DNA of 64,000 nt from Solea solea (lineage: Eukaryota > Chordata > Actinopteri > Pleuronectiformes > Soleidae), in assembly GCF_958295425.1 (NCBI RefSeq), contig NC_081138.1, forward strand, positions 26,627,512 to 26,691,511, given 5' to 3'. The position numbers and the translations under genes are program-made. This document shows, piece by piece, positions 30,951 through 42,582 of this stretch; position 1 is the first letter of the stretch, and each line of letters starts with the position of its first letter. The notes under the pieces are model-generated. The model saw only the letters and a program-made list of their open reading frames with translations, was not told the origin of the DNA and searched no databases.

Positions 30951-32225
30951 TTAAAGGCTGAGGTCAAATTCAATATCACTAATTGTGTGTGTGCAAAAAT
31001 AAATAATTCTAAAGTGAGACAGCTGCAGAAGAAAAGTTTCAGAAGTAAAAAAAACCCAGGCCTGCAGCAATTTGACAGGAAAAACTCTTTGTCCCCTAAT
31101 AGTCAGACATGCTACAAATGGTAGAGAGAGAGAAAGGCAACAAAAGAGACACCTCCTGCATTTATAAAAGGGGGAGGAGTCTTGGACAATAAAGCTCCAC
31201 GCTAGTTGGTCAAGAGAGTGACGAAAGCTTGAACCAGTGGTGTATGAGTTTTGCAGAAAAACAATGTAGTGAACGATGTCGGGATAAGAGACGGAAGGCA
31301 GAATTTTTGGTTCGTCATTCCAGGACGAATAAACTTCTATTGTTTACTTCCCAGTCCCTCCAAATCCTGCCGTCGGTGCAAACCCTCTATACTGTACATT
31401 AACTGGTGTTTGACCACAGAGACATTAGGTACGTCGATTTTTATCAAACTGCATGTATAATTTCAATATTTTACACTAAACTGTGAAGATTTGCACCTGA
31501 ATCAGCAAAGAACATTATAATATATATGGATTTTCACATGAAAAACATGGTTTGGCAGTTTATTTACACTTTAAACAGGACTACATTGAAAGCACCAGGT
31601 GGATGGGAAACGCTATCACAATAAGACATAAATCTGGACTACTACCTTTATCATCTCGCTGTGCAGCATTATACGCTGTTGTAGCACCTGCGTAGCAAAA
31701 GAGTAGAAAATTGTCTGGAAGGCTTTTACTGAGCGTAACATCCTTGATTGTAATGTCCAACATCGATATAACATTTTGTAAAATAAATCCATCTTACATT
31801 CCTGATGTCTGATCCACATACTTGAAGTATGACATATTTATATGATAATTCCGTAATATATTTTATTTTATGTGAATATCAATATAATCTGGTAGTTGTA
31901 GCAACTGTTTCCATTCAGAGTGGAGCTGTAACTGTGAAAATGAAGAGCAGAATGGCGGAGAGCATGTGTTTTCAGCTAGAGTGGAGCTGCTGGATGCTGT
32001 GAAGATGTGGGAAGAGGATTTATCAAGCACTGCACAGCTGGGCTGAAGAAACAAGTGATGAACTTGATGAACATGAGAGGGAAATCAGTCTTAGGGTGAG
32101 TCAAGTTTACAACACTAAGGACATGTGCAGGGATTATAGCATACAGTATGTATAGCGAGTGTAGTCATGGACAACAATGAATGACATTTTTAATATAGTA
32201 CTAATAGAGTAGTAGTGCAGTGTTG
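30951..32225. other. Intergenic DNA; contains an orphan TATA-like and poly(A)-signal cluster
   Basis: At 31155-31195 there is CATTTATAAAAGGGGGAGG followed within about 25 nt by AATAAA. Such a pairing can mark an LTR, but no flanking repeats, primer-binding site or ORFs are recognised. The rest is unremarkable AT-rich DNA. Confidence 0.35.
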
Positions 32226-32690
32226 TAATGTAAAAAAAAAGTACAAATACATTACTGTACTTAAGTACAAAAATCACATATCTGTACTTTACTTTATATT
32301 TCTTGCAACTTTTACTTTTTCTCCACTACATTTCCTCTAACTATCTTTGTTACTCGTTATTACCAAATAAAATCAGGAGAAGAAGAGTTGGTAATGGTCT
32401 GTATTTATATAAAACTTTTCTTTTCTTGATGAGATACAGTTTTTGCCATTCACACACTTCAACATGGGGTCAAGTGTCTTGCTCAAGGACACATGTAGAC
32501 TAGCAGAGCCAGGAATTGAACCCACAGCCTTCCCTCACTCTGAGCTACCTACTTAAGTACATTAAATGTCATATACATTAAGACTTTTATTTAAGTAATA
32601 TTATAAAAAAGTGACTTCAACTTCTACCAAAGTCATTTTCTGTAGCATACTTTTATTCAAGTATCCCTTTTAGGTACTTTATACAAGACT
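32226..32690 (-). mobile_element. Composite MITE + SINE repeat, inverted copy
   Basis: Reverse-complement counterpart of 9344-9892: TGTACTTAAGTAC, TTACTCGTTATTACCAAATA, AGAAGAAGAGTTGGTAATGG, then the SINE read backwards (CATGGGGTCAAGTGTCTTGC, GCAGAGCCAGGAATTGAACC), then TACTTTTATTCAAGTATCCC. Confidence 0.7.
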
Positions 32691-33307
32691 GGTGGCACAA
32701 CACTTTCCCATCCAGATGGTGGCGCGCTCTCTTTTTGCAATATACCACGACCCTAAACCTTTTATTGACCACAGTGTAGTGTAGGCAATACCATAAATAC
32801 TATACTTAAAAAGATGTCTCATGACATCTGTAAAAGATTGATTATTTTAATAAAAATAATAATTTCCTTGTCCACCATGTGTTGTTGACATTGCTGGCAT
32901 ATATGTATTGGCCTTAATCCCTGATAAAGATGTTTGGGTTTACTGTACAGATGCAGTAGCCTCTGGTTTCATATCATAACATATCCAGTTGTCAGCTTTT
33001 CATATTACATTCAGCTGACTGCAGGAAAATGATACTATATTATTCTTCAAAAAAACACTTTTAGAGGACAGACATATTAAGCTCCACTTGTCCAACCATC
33101 AAGCTTACTTTTGAAAACATGTCCCTATATGGACAGGGCTATATCCTAATTTGACAGAAAATTAATAATAAGAAAAAAATCTATCTGGAATGAAATAAAA
33201 TATTGGACGTGGTTTCAACTTGTTGTATTCTCTTTAAATTGCCTAGCAAGATAAATTGTGTCTCATCTTGTGCAAGCAATTTTGAGTTGTCACGCTAACT
33301 GCAATTT
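32691..33307. other. Intergenic DNA, nothing recognised
   Basis: AT-rich; no exon or repeat recognised. Confidence 0.4.
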
Positions 33308-33610
33308 ACACCCACTGGCCAGTTTATTGGGTACACAGACAGTACACTAAACAAAGTGGCAGGAATGGCACCCGGTGTGGTCTTCTTCTTCTGTAGCTCA
33401 TCTGCTTCATTAATTGGCATGATATACAGTGTGTTCAGAGATGGTCCTCTACATACCTTGGTTGTAACTAGTGGTAATTTGAGTTACTGTGGTCTTTCCA
33501 TCATCTCTAGCCAGTCTGACCATTGTTTTTTGGCCTCTGGCACTTTCACCAACAACTGCTTTCCTAAAGATCGGACCGACATGTCTGGCCCCAACATCCC
33601 TGTCATATTC

Positions 33611-33875
33611 ACTCACTCACTCATTTATTTTCTCCCGCTTTATCCTCTACATGAGGGTCGTGGGGGGGAACTGGTTTGCCAGTCCATCACAGGGCCCCAT
33701 AGAGACAAACAACTATCCACTCACACCTACGGTCAATTTAACATGCACATGTGTGCATGTTCTCCCCATGCACACATGGGGAGAACATGCAAACCCCATG
33801 CAGAAAGGGCCCTGGTTCCAACCGAGTCTTGAACCCGGGTCTTCTTGCTGCAAACCCTGACACCAACCGTGTGGC
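33611..33875 (-). mobile_element. Retroposon-like repeat, family B, copy 2, with 13-bp TSD
   Basis: Inserted into the Tc1-like element and flanked by CCCTGTCATATTC (33598-33610) and CCCTGTCACATTC (33876-33888), a 13-bp target-site duplication with one mismatch. It reads (ACTC)n, CTCCCGCTTTATCC, TCACACCTACGGTCAATTTA and CATGCAGAAAGGGCC. The TSD length supports target-primed retroposition of family B. Confidence 0.75.
33755..33790. repeat. Perfect hairpin, 16-bp arms with 4-nt loop
   Basis: GCATGTTCTCCCCATG, CACA, CATGGGGAGAACATGC. It lies inside the retroposon and replaces the usual body sequence, as if produced by a local template switch. Confidence 0.85.
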
Positions 33876-34002
33876 CCCTGTCACATTCAAAGTCATTTAA
33901 ATCAATAACCAATTCCTCCTCATTCTGAAGATCAGTGTTAACGTAAAGACTTGAGTTGCTGCCATGTGAGTCAGGTGTACCTAATAAGTGGCCAATAAAT
34001 GT

Positions 34003-35269
34003 GTGTGTGTGTGTCTTTATTGACGACATTCACAGCCCCACAAGAACAATTATGACTGTAATCTTTGTTTTTACTGAAGCCCCCCAGCACACATGCACTG
34101 CTTTGTACATTCACCTCCCAATGTCAGACACATCTTAGGTTCATTAAGTGCTCCATTAAGTCTGTGAAGTCCTACGCATGGCTCTTCTCATGAAATTAAT
34201 ATGCTTGGTGCGTCTGAACCTCACGCATGTTATTATCACTGCACCCTGCTGTTTGATCAGCCCCGAATGTGCTGCACCTAGATAAGCCATGGAATTTTAT
34301 TGGCACGCTATTTGCTAGTCTGTTTTTGTTGTGTGTGTGTGTGTGTGTTTGTGTGGGGTTTAACATATTATTATTATTATTATCATAATAATAAAAAAAA
34401 ACTCCACTCCATTGCAGCTGCATGGCTAGAGAAACACTGCAGATGCAGCTGACGTGACAAAGAGGCACTGACTGAAGAAAGATGGTGAAGTGAGAAAAAC
34501 AGGACAGAGTAACGAGACACTCATCTGGAAGTATTTTGGGTCAAAGAGGAAAAGCAACCGTAATCCTGAAAAAGGTCGTGACAGCAATCCCTTTTAGTTA
34601 AGAGAATTATCTGATGTTAATGCTTTTAATAACACATGGCTCCAGGAAGCAATTGTGATCGCAATTAACATATTTGGAAAGATAAACTAACTGAAGACTT
34701 ACTTACCTAGAATGTTAACCCGGTAAAACATCTGCAGGTCTATTCACACTACAGGCTTCAGTGTATGTAAATATAAATGTGTTTTTAATTTTTAGTCATT
34801 ATTTTTCATGCACTTTTCATTCAAACATTTGTTCAGTTTTGTCCACCTTAATTTCCCCTGTTACCTCTTCCCTTTCTGATGTGATATGCCAGGAAAGAAG
34901 TACATGACTTTCTCATCCCTTATTTTTCTGTTCTGTGGCTTCCTTATTTATATATTTTATTTGGTTAGGGACTCCTCTTATGCGTCTAACTAGTGAACGT
35001 TCTTTTTTTTTTTGGTTTATTTTGTGCACTTTCTGTCAAAAATGAAACAGTACAGCCTCCCGAAAGAGTTTGTGGTCCAGTCCTGACTTCTTGAACTCAT
35101 CACAACGCAGAGTGCATGATCTATTGCAGTGTTTCTAACACCATTATCACCAATGTTAAAATACAGTGGTGTAAAGTCGAGCAAAGTCAGCTAAGGACTT
35201 TTCACAGGAGGCAGATTTATTCCAAACAAGATAATTTGCTCTCTCATCATCCTCCTCTTCCTCACATAT
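34003..35269. other. Intergenic DNA with small microsatellites
   Basis: (GT)n at about 34330-34350 and (TTA)n at about 34366-34382; otherwise nothing recognised. Confidence 0.45.
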
Positions 35270-35436
35270 ACTTCACACACTGATATAGTGACATTAGATC
35301 CAGATGGAGTGAGAGATGAGGTGACTCTAATGATTATTATTTGTTTCATTTTCTATGCACTTCATTCAAAATTCCTCATCAGCTCCACTCTGATCACATA
35401 CCCTGGTATATACAGTAGAACAGTATTTCTGATTTA
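35270..35436 (+). repeat. Dispersed repeat, family D, copy 1
   Basis: Shares, in order, AGATGGAGTGAGAGAT-AGGTG, CTCTAAT-ATTATTATT, TTGTTTCATTTTC, TCAAAATTCC, CAGCT-CACT-GATCACATAC and CAGTATTTCTGATTT with 58860-59040. Confidence 0.6.
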
Positions 35437-36444
35437 AAGAAATAAAGCAGGACATATAGACAGAGGCATCAGGTGATGAGAATTCTCAGAAGAGTAAGAA
35501 TTTCAAGCTTTTGTAAACAGAATAGTGACTGAATCGAGTTTGACAGCTTATTCCACAACCAGAGGAATCTTGTGGGAGAAAAGTTTGGATTGTGGACAAC
35601 CCAGAGAATCAGCAAAGTAAGCCGTTTCATTTGTTTTTTTTGTTTGTTTTTTTTATCTTGTGAGGATTATAGACAAAGTATTATAGTCAAACTTGCGGAT
35701 TCTGCCCAAGTGATATAAATCGAGACAACTAATGTGGGCAAATATGCAGTGTTTTGGGTTTTAAAAAAAAACATTCAGGGGAGAAAGTAATAAATACATG
35801 AGAATTTATTCTGAGGCTATAACAATTTATTTTACGGTGGACAGACCAAAAGGAGTAGACTCAGTGTTGAGTGGTTTAAAAAGTGAGGTTAGCGCAACAG
35901 GTATTAAGAGGAGAGGAGTTAATGTGCGAAACATGTCGACACTCCTCACACTAATGTCACATCTAGAAAGAAATTTAAGTATCAAACTAGGGAAAACAAT
36001 AAAATCCATGGAGTTTCAATCGTCACTATCCTAATAAAAGAGAGATGCAGAGATAACTGCATGTATTCAGAGTTAGTTCAGTGACAACAGTTCATTTACT
36101 ACATATTTTGTAGATCTGAAGATCAAACAATACACACAAAAGAGAACAGGACACAGGACTGATCTGAGAATATTGAGTGGTTTTCTCTGGACTGCATTTG
36201 TCTGTATAAAAAGCACATGACCTATAAAAGTTTCATATACTTTTATGAGTCTAAAAGGAGGGTGATATATAAATATAAGACACTAGTTTAATATACACAA
36301 TGACAATCTGTCTGGTATCACCTGTTTCCATGTGGACAAGTGGTTGTGAATTTTCAGTCTTTGTACTGTTTTGTTGTTTTGTCTTACATCTTATTGTGAT
36401 AGACTTAAAAGAGGGCTATATGTAAAACATGTACAACATGAGCA
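35437..36444. other. Intergenic DNA, nothing recognised
   Basis: AT-rich; an open frame at 35798-36034 is plus-strand only with no recognisable domain. Confidence 0.4.
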
Positions 36445-36740
36445 TTTTAAAGGGGGAATACAATCCTAATTCAAAACATTTTAGAGCCATGGTTGCCAAA
36501 GGAAGTTTCCAAAACACAGAAACTTATTCCTGGTGTTACTCTGTGTTAATACACGTACGTTTACTCTTATATAACTGTGCCACAGTCTGTTGTATTTTTA
36601 AGAACATCAAAGTACTTTTCACTCGTCATCAACAGGCACAGATTGAAAGTGAGAGTGTGTCTGCTCTAAACAGCAGCAGAGTCACAGTGGGGAAGAATAA
36701 TCAGATAAAAGATGACAAGGCAGACATTATGGACATTATT
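36445..36740 (+). repeat. Dispersed repeat, uninterrupted copy of the one split at 17505-18350
   Basis: TTTTAAAGGGGGAATACAAT, TTCAAAACATTTTAGAG, GGTTGCCAAAGGAAGTTTCC and CAACAGGCACAGATTGAAAG, then GAGAGTGTGTCTGCT. The gap at 17612-18222 is absent here. Confidence 0.5.
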
Positions 36741-37103
36741 GTATTTTATGAATTCATTTATCACACTAAAAGAAAAATGAAAACCGTCTAGTTACTTTTA
36801 ATCTCACGTTTGGGGAAGTACACCGATTGGTCTGACCTATGACCTTCTGATTTGATGTTGTTATTGAGTCAAAATAAGCACGTATGGTAAACAAACAACT
36901 CCAGTAACTAATTAGGTTCCAGTGATCAAGCAACCAACTGCTATTTGCAAGTAGAAATGGGTACAAAGGGCCTTTGTGTTTTTGGTTAATGTTATGATGG
37001 CAGCCTTGGCTTTGGAGATTATTGAAAGTGCGGAAATATTTATTGGCTCTGTCTTAGTTTACGTGGTGTGGAGTATGTAGTCTGTTTCAAATAGTAATGT
37101 GCC

Positions 37104-37108
<5 letters not shown>

Positions 37109-37141
<33 letters not shown>
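37109..37141. repeat. (GT)n microsatellite
   Basis: About 16 uninterrupted GT units. Confidence 0.95.
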
Positions 37142-37144
<3 letters not shown>

Positions 37145-38680
37145 AAGACATCGCAGCATGTTTTAGAATTGGCAAATTCATTATCAAGCATTTACATCAT
37201 ATATTGACTCAACTCAAAAGGCAGTTGTATGTACTAATGCCCCGCCCCATTGTAAGTGTTCTCACAACGACTCTGTGACAAGGTGACAATGGTGGACTAT
37301 AAAAACTAAAAATAAATCAACCCAAGAGGGTCAAAGAGCTACGAGTTGCACCATTGGTGTTAGTAAAACCAGTATTTATTTATCTAGTATGACATATCAT
37401 GTGTATTTTATGACTTAATAAACTACATATCCTACATAATGTACATTTAAAGACACAGGATATAGGTCTATGCTGCAGGGGTCTCAGAAATCTTCAATCA
37501 TGTGGTGGAAGATCTCACTTCCCGCTAAAGTCAAGCAATAAAGACTGATCTCGAGCACTTGTGAGGAACGGGTGAGGGGATGGATGGAAGAGGGAAAGGA
37601 AAGAGAAGAAAGAAGAGATCAATAACCAGGTAAAAGAAGATTTATGAACTTTTGGATAACTGAATCCAGAAAAAGGCAGTAATGCAATATGAAAGATGCC
37701 AAATGTCATTAAATGCCACTCATACAGTATCTAACTAACTTAAAAGGCTTTGATCTATATCCCGTATGTAACAGAGTGTATGTGTAAGAGAACGTTTACA
37801 TTTAATGACTCATTAATACTGAAAGTGACGGCTGGGATTTTTCTTTTCATGCACGTGTCATATTATAAATCCAAACCAGTGTAGACACATCTATGTAAAC
37901 TGTCCACTGTTCAGAAACTCAAAGTGCTTATTTTAGAACATCTTTCCCTCTTTAAAGGCACTAAAGCAGAGCATGTTTTCATAAGCACGGCTCTGTTTCT
38001 TCTGATACATGAACAGATATGGTGAGCAGCTAAGACGGTGATCCCTAACAGCTGTTCCTGCATTAGATGGGATCAGCATATTCCCCCGACAGCCAAGCAC
38101 AACACGGGTTCACATTCTCTAACAAGGCCGATTACACCAACTTTAATGCACTTCAACTGCCTGCAACCTGGGCCATCAAGCGTGCCTGCCAACAAATGAA
38201 GAAAATTCTTTAAGAATACCAAACGTGAAATAAATAACAGGAAAAAAAAGCAGCTGTGGAAACCGGCTGTTAAACTCGTCTATCATGAATCAGTTCCATT
38301 ATTGCCTTAATGTCTGTTTATTTTTACAAAACGTGTGATGTGTAATTATCACTCTTTGGACATTATTATCCAACATGACCAGGTGTATTATGGATATTAT
38401 CTGGCTGGCCATGACACAGAGATATATTTACCTTGTACTGTCAAAAATGGTAATGTCATTACTAACATAATTATGTCCAAAATAAATGAGGAACATATGG
38501 AACAAGGTACATATTGTTGCATGTCCTCTTGGTGTAAAGTTTTGTTATGTCTGTGTCCATCTCGTCTTCTGATTGGCTGAAGCTAAACAGCCAACCACAG
38601 CTTTCACGCTCATCGACTGCCGCTGATGCTGATTCATTGTGCAAAATCAGCTGTGAAGCTGTCAACACGGCAAATGGTGC

Positions 38681-38682
<2 letters not shown>

Positions 38683-38719
<37 letters not shown>
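38683..38719. repeat. (CA)n microsatellite
   Basis: About 18 uninterrupted CA units. Confidence 0.95.
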
Positions 38720-38720
<1 letters not shown>

Positions 38721-40350
38721 AGCCGAAAGACAGCTGTGGACATCGATTGGCTGACGGCCTAACATTGGTAGGTTGTGTGTCTCAGATTTAAGGCTATAAA
38801 CCCCCCAAAATAACTATTTTATTGCGATTACACACTTATACAAACCTACATATGGGTAGGTATATTCAGTTTCTGTCGAGGCAGCAACAGTGACAACCTG
38901 AGCTGTGACCATGTGTTGCCCTTTACTGCACCGACACTCAATGTGTCGGCAGGAACCAGGAAGAGACACTTCAAAGAGAAGAGCAGGGACAATGTGTGTG
39001 AAAGCCTGATGTTACAGACAGAGCTTTTCGATTTTACTACTTTGGATACATCTAAACTGTATGAAACAATTCATTCATCGAATGTAAAAGTGGTATCTAA
39101 CAAAGGTTTGCTACATATCATATAAAGAAGGTAGGAGACGGACAGACATCTCTTTAAAAGCAGTTCAGCTATATACTGATGTGTGTGTGTACACGTGTGT
39201 GTGTAATATAGTTTTAAATATGTATATATAGAGTTGAAGCTAATTGTGAGGCTCCATCCCAGGAGATCCCCAATTATCATGGAATCTAGAAAGCAAAGGT
39301 TCAACCCAAACAGTCTAAAACAGCACTAAGAATAGCCTGACCTTAGACATAATCCATTCTGCCGACATAATGCACTCATATCACAAGAAACGAGGACACA
39401 CACAGAACACAGACATGGAGGCTCTCCTCTCTTGAGGAATGCTTTTAGAGCATCGAGAGCTCTCTGCACTGTGCGTAGGCAGATATCTCAGCAGTAATAG
39501 TGGAAAGTATCATAAATTCTGAAATCATGTGCAAACTCTGAGAGGTTCTTCAGATTACCTGCAACAAAGTGATAAATCACACGGCAATATTCTCGTCCTG
39601 AACAGGAGAGACTTGAAACAACTTGTCGAACAACATGTGAGCCTTGGGACAGTAATGTGTGATTGGCATCACAACGTTTGATTAAAAGAAGTTTCCAGAA
39701 CGCCTACAGCATCATATTTCATTCACAAAAATAAAGATTTTTCCTTTAGTTATCGCCATGAAAACCGGTAAACTAGTGTAGCAGAGAGGAAAACATGAGA
39801 CATTGGCATGGCAAATGTTTACAAAGAGCAACAACGAGAAGATCTGGTGATCGTATCACGGAGTTGATGTTGTTGGACAAAGCAGCAGCTCAGAGGCTCT
39901 GCGACTGGAGCTGGAGGTTATTCTGAATTTTAGAGCTGGAATGGGATTTGAGTTCTTTGTGAGCTTGCGTGTTTGCGTGTTACGCTGCAATCATTTAAAC
40001 CCTTCACTGACTCTCTGCTGGCTTGTACAACATTAAACATGACATTCAACAATAGGAATCAATTAAAGGAGTCGCAAGACTTTAGACATTGACCTCCACT
40101 TGTCAAAACAGAAAACAACAGCCAGGGAAAAAGGGAGAGAAACAGACACATTAACAAGATAGTGACACGGACTGATGGGAATGAAAGCATTCAGTAAGTG
40201 ACATTTAAAGAGGCTCACTCACGCAGGTCTAATGTGCCTGCCTCACGGCCACTGCACTTCCTACTCTACTGTAAACTCCAGACAGACAGAGCTGCTCCTT
40301 TGATCCTCCAACGCCAGTAGGCAGCAATTCAGGCTATAAAACCAAACTAC

Positions 40351-40353
<3 letters not shown>

Positions 40354-40386
<33 letters not shown>

Positions 40387-40640
40387 GTTTGTGCATCTAT
40401 TCTTCTGGGGACACTGCACTGATATTCCATACATTAAGACGGCCCTAAACGAAGCGTTATCTCTAACCGTAACCATAACCAGTTAATGCCTGACCCTAAC
40501 CCTGACCATAGCCCGTAACTTAACTTAGGTTCTGCCTCATTAGGACCAGGTTTTGGCCTCTACCGGTCCTGACAAGGTCAGTCTCTATGCCAGAAAAGGA
40601 GGTAAAGAGGTAACAAATACAAGTACACACACACAGGATT
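40354..40640 (+). repeat. (CA)n tract plus family C dispersed repeat, third copy
   Basis: (CA)n at 40354-40385 is followed by AAGTTTGTGCATCTATTCTT, CCATAACCAGTTAATGCC, TTAGGACCAGGTTTTGG, GGTCCTGACAAGGTCAGTCT and AAAGAGGTAACAAATACAAG, then (CA)n again. Matches 20280-20545. Confidence 0.75.
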
Positions 40641-40992
40641 TAAGTAAGAACATGATGTGTCATTTAAGGACACAAGCAGCTTCCTACTCTCGGTTTCCAA
40701 GAATGTGAGAGGTTCACAGACGTCGCCTTGTGGTGATTTGATTTTATTTTCTTTATTTTTGGCAAAGGTTTGCTCTACAATTTCACTGCCACTGCACGAC
40801 TTCAATAGGTTATTACAACATTACAAAACAAGAACTAATGTCTTCTACTACTGAAAATAATATTTGTTATGATTATGAAAGCAAGCAAGAAAGAAAGAAT
40901 TTAAGGAGTGATTTAAAATGTGATACTATTTGGACATGGCAGGTAAAGTCTTTGACAGTGAATGCTTGAAAAATTAGTTCCTGTGACAAAGA

Positions 40993-41609
40993 TTAAAGGT
41001 GAAATCGAATGCTTGTATCGCACATATATGTTAGTTATGGAGGTCTACTTACATATATTAACTTGTTTTCATGGTTAAAAACCTCCTAGTCGCTGCAAAC
41101 GAGCCGATCAAAATATCTCCTCACTGACGCTCTCGTCAGCCGCGCTGTTTCAGACCAAAACCACACCCCCAGAACGTGGACTGTGTTGTGATTGGCCAGC
41201 CAATGAGAGCTTTCCCACTGTCCTGTGATTGGCCAGGTACCTGGAAGTGACGTAATTGGTAGGCCAACTCTCAGATACACAGCTCCCCCTCTGGCACGGT
41301 GGATGCTCTGCATCTCAGCAGCTACAATGAGAGTAGTTCTTCTTCTGTGGTTGAATGTACACAACCGGATGTGCCCGCACCAGGAGGCGCTACGGTGGTG
41401 AGAGGAGTGGTGAGGTATACTGATGACAACATCAACATACGGAAGTGCCGATCCGCTTCGCAGAGCCCAGGAAAACAATAAAACCCTATTTTCTCAGCAG
41501 TGGCTGAACTGTTTGTTCTGAATCTTTAGGGTTTCATAAAAGAGGTAATGACGCAGATACACACACAAACGCAGCGTTAATTGGAGCTTCCGGTCTATGT
41601 CGCCTTTAA
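40993..41609. mobile_element. Candidate non-autonomous DNA element with CpG-rich core and TTAA ends
   Basis: The ends are TTAAAGGTGAAATCGAATG on the left and its rough inverse CGGTCTATGTCGCCTTTAA on the right, sharing TTAAAGG(T/C)GA(A/C)AT, each with TTAA at its very end. The core (41090-41480) is strikingly CpG- and GC-rich compared with its surroundings and has repeated inverted CCAAT boxes (TGATTGGCCAGCCAATGAG, TGATTGGCCAGG). A 130-codon minus-strand open frame spans 41086-41478 but has no domain I recognise; long frames are expected in GC-rich DNA. An alternative is a CpG-island promoter of an unannotated transcript. Confidence 0.5.
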
Positions 41610-41861
41610 TAATTTATGCATAGTTTGAAACCAAATCTGATCTAATATATTAAACAGGAAGTTGAACCACAAGTCACATGGGTAAGCACAGACGTCATAC
41701 AAGAAAGTGAGAGCACAAAATTTAATAGAAATTTAAATCTAACATATCTACCACTTGTATTGTAATACCCTTGTTTTCCATGAACTGCGGCTGCTTGAAT
41801 AAAACATCAATTCAAAACATCTTGGAACTGGGTTTTCTCAGGCTTGTCACACACAAACAAG

Positions 41862-42010
41862 CAGAGGTTAATTGGACACTCTAAATTACCCCAAGGTGTG
41901 CGATGGACTTGTGACTGGTGACCTTTAGTCCTATGTCAGCTGGGTTTGGCACCAACAGCCGTGCAACCCTCGTGTGGAGAATAAAGTGGCAGACGATGGA
42001 TGGATGAATC
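41862..42010 (+). mobile_element. Retroposon-like repeat, family B, copy 3 (3' part)
   Basis: TTAATTGGACACTCTAAATT, ACCTTTAGTCCTATGTCAGC, CTCGTGTGGAGAATAAAGTG and a GATGGATGGATGA tail. This is the opposite orientation to 18518-18790 and 33611-33875. Confidence 0.65.
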
Positions 42011-42120
42011 CTTGCCAGACGTGTCTGCCAAGTGAAATCAAAGTGCCGGCAGACTCAGCTGGGTTCACCAAGGCTATTTCAGAATTGTAGCATAAAATCT
42101 AGACTATGAACTAATCATTT

Positions 42121-42582
42121 GTGGTCATATAATGTAAAATTCTAGGATGTTACATCCTGGAACTGTAACTTAACTTTGTAGAATGTTACAGTACATTCTG
42201 AATGTGCTTTGTTACTCTCTGTGAACATACATTAGTTAGTAGAATGTAATGTGACATTATAGAATGTTATCTAGCATTCTAGAGCTGCAACGCAAACCTC
42301 TATAACGCTGCATTGAGGAACAATATTGTGACGTTCCCAATATACAATGCAACATGTTACATTGAGGGAGAATATCCGTAAATACAATGTAACATTGTAT
42401 AATGATGCACTCTGGAATCATATTGAAATATTTCAGAAAGTGTAGATTCTTCTTTACAGTGTTACATAAAGGAAGTTCAATGTAACGTTCTACAATGTTA
42501 ACACTGCAGAAATGTATTGTAACATTGTATTCTCACTGTGGCTCAACTGTTCCAGCTGCATGCAATGTAACTTTCACATTGG
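42121..42582. repeat. Cluster of degenerate palindromic AATGTTACATT-type units
   Basis: About ten imperfect, mostly self-complementary units occur: AGGATGTTACATCCT, TAGAATGTTACAGTACATTC, ATGTTACATTG, CAATGTAACATTGTATAATG, CAATGTAACGTTCTACAATG, ATTGTAACATTGTA and CAATGTAACTTTCACATTGG. They have irregular spacing and no single unit length. Confidence 0.65.

Larger units (their letters stand above)
33308..34002 (-). mobile_element. Non-autonomous Tc1-like element, interrupted by a retroposon
   Basis: The terminal repeats are CACTGGCCAGTTTATTGGGT at the left and GTACCTAATAAGTGGCCAAT at the right. Internal blocks in reverse orientation (GGCACCCGGTGTGGTCTTCT, GCCATGTGAGTCAGG) match the well-known fish Tc1-like element also present at 54324-55138. 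No transposase ORF remains. Confidence 0.75.
36741..40353. other. Intergenic DNA with (GT)n and (CA)n microsatellites, no gene recognised
   Basis: (GT)n at 37109-37141 and (CA)n at 38683-38719. Remaining sequence is unique-looking with no exon or repeat assigned. Confidence 0.45.

Noticed and set aside
33356..33832. 158-codon plus-strand open frame
   Set aside because: It runs through a Tc1-like element and into the nested retroposon, so the frame is an accident of the insertion.
41086..41478. 130-codon minus-strand frame as a gene
   Set aside because: Lies inside a CpG-rich repeat-like unit where long frames are expected; no domain recognised.
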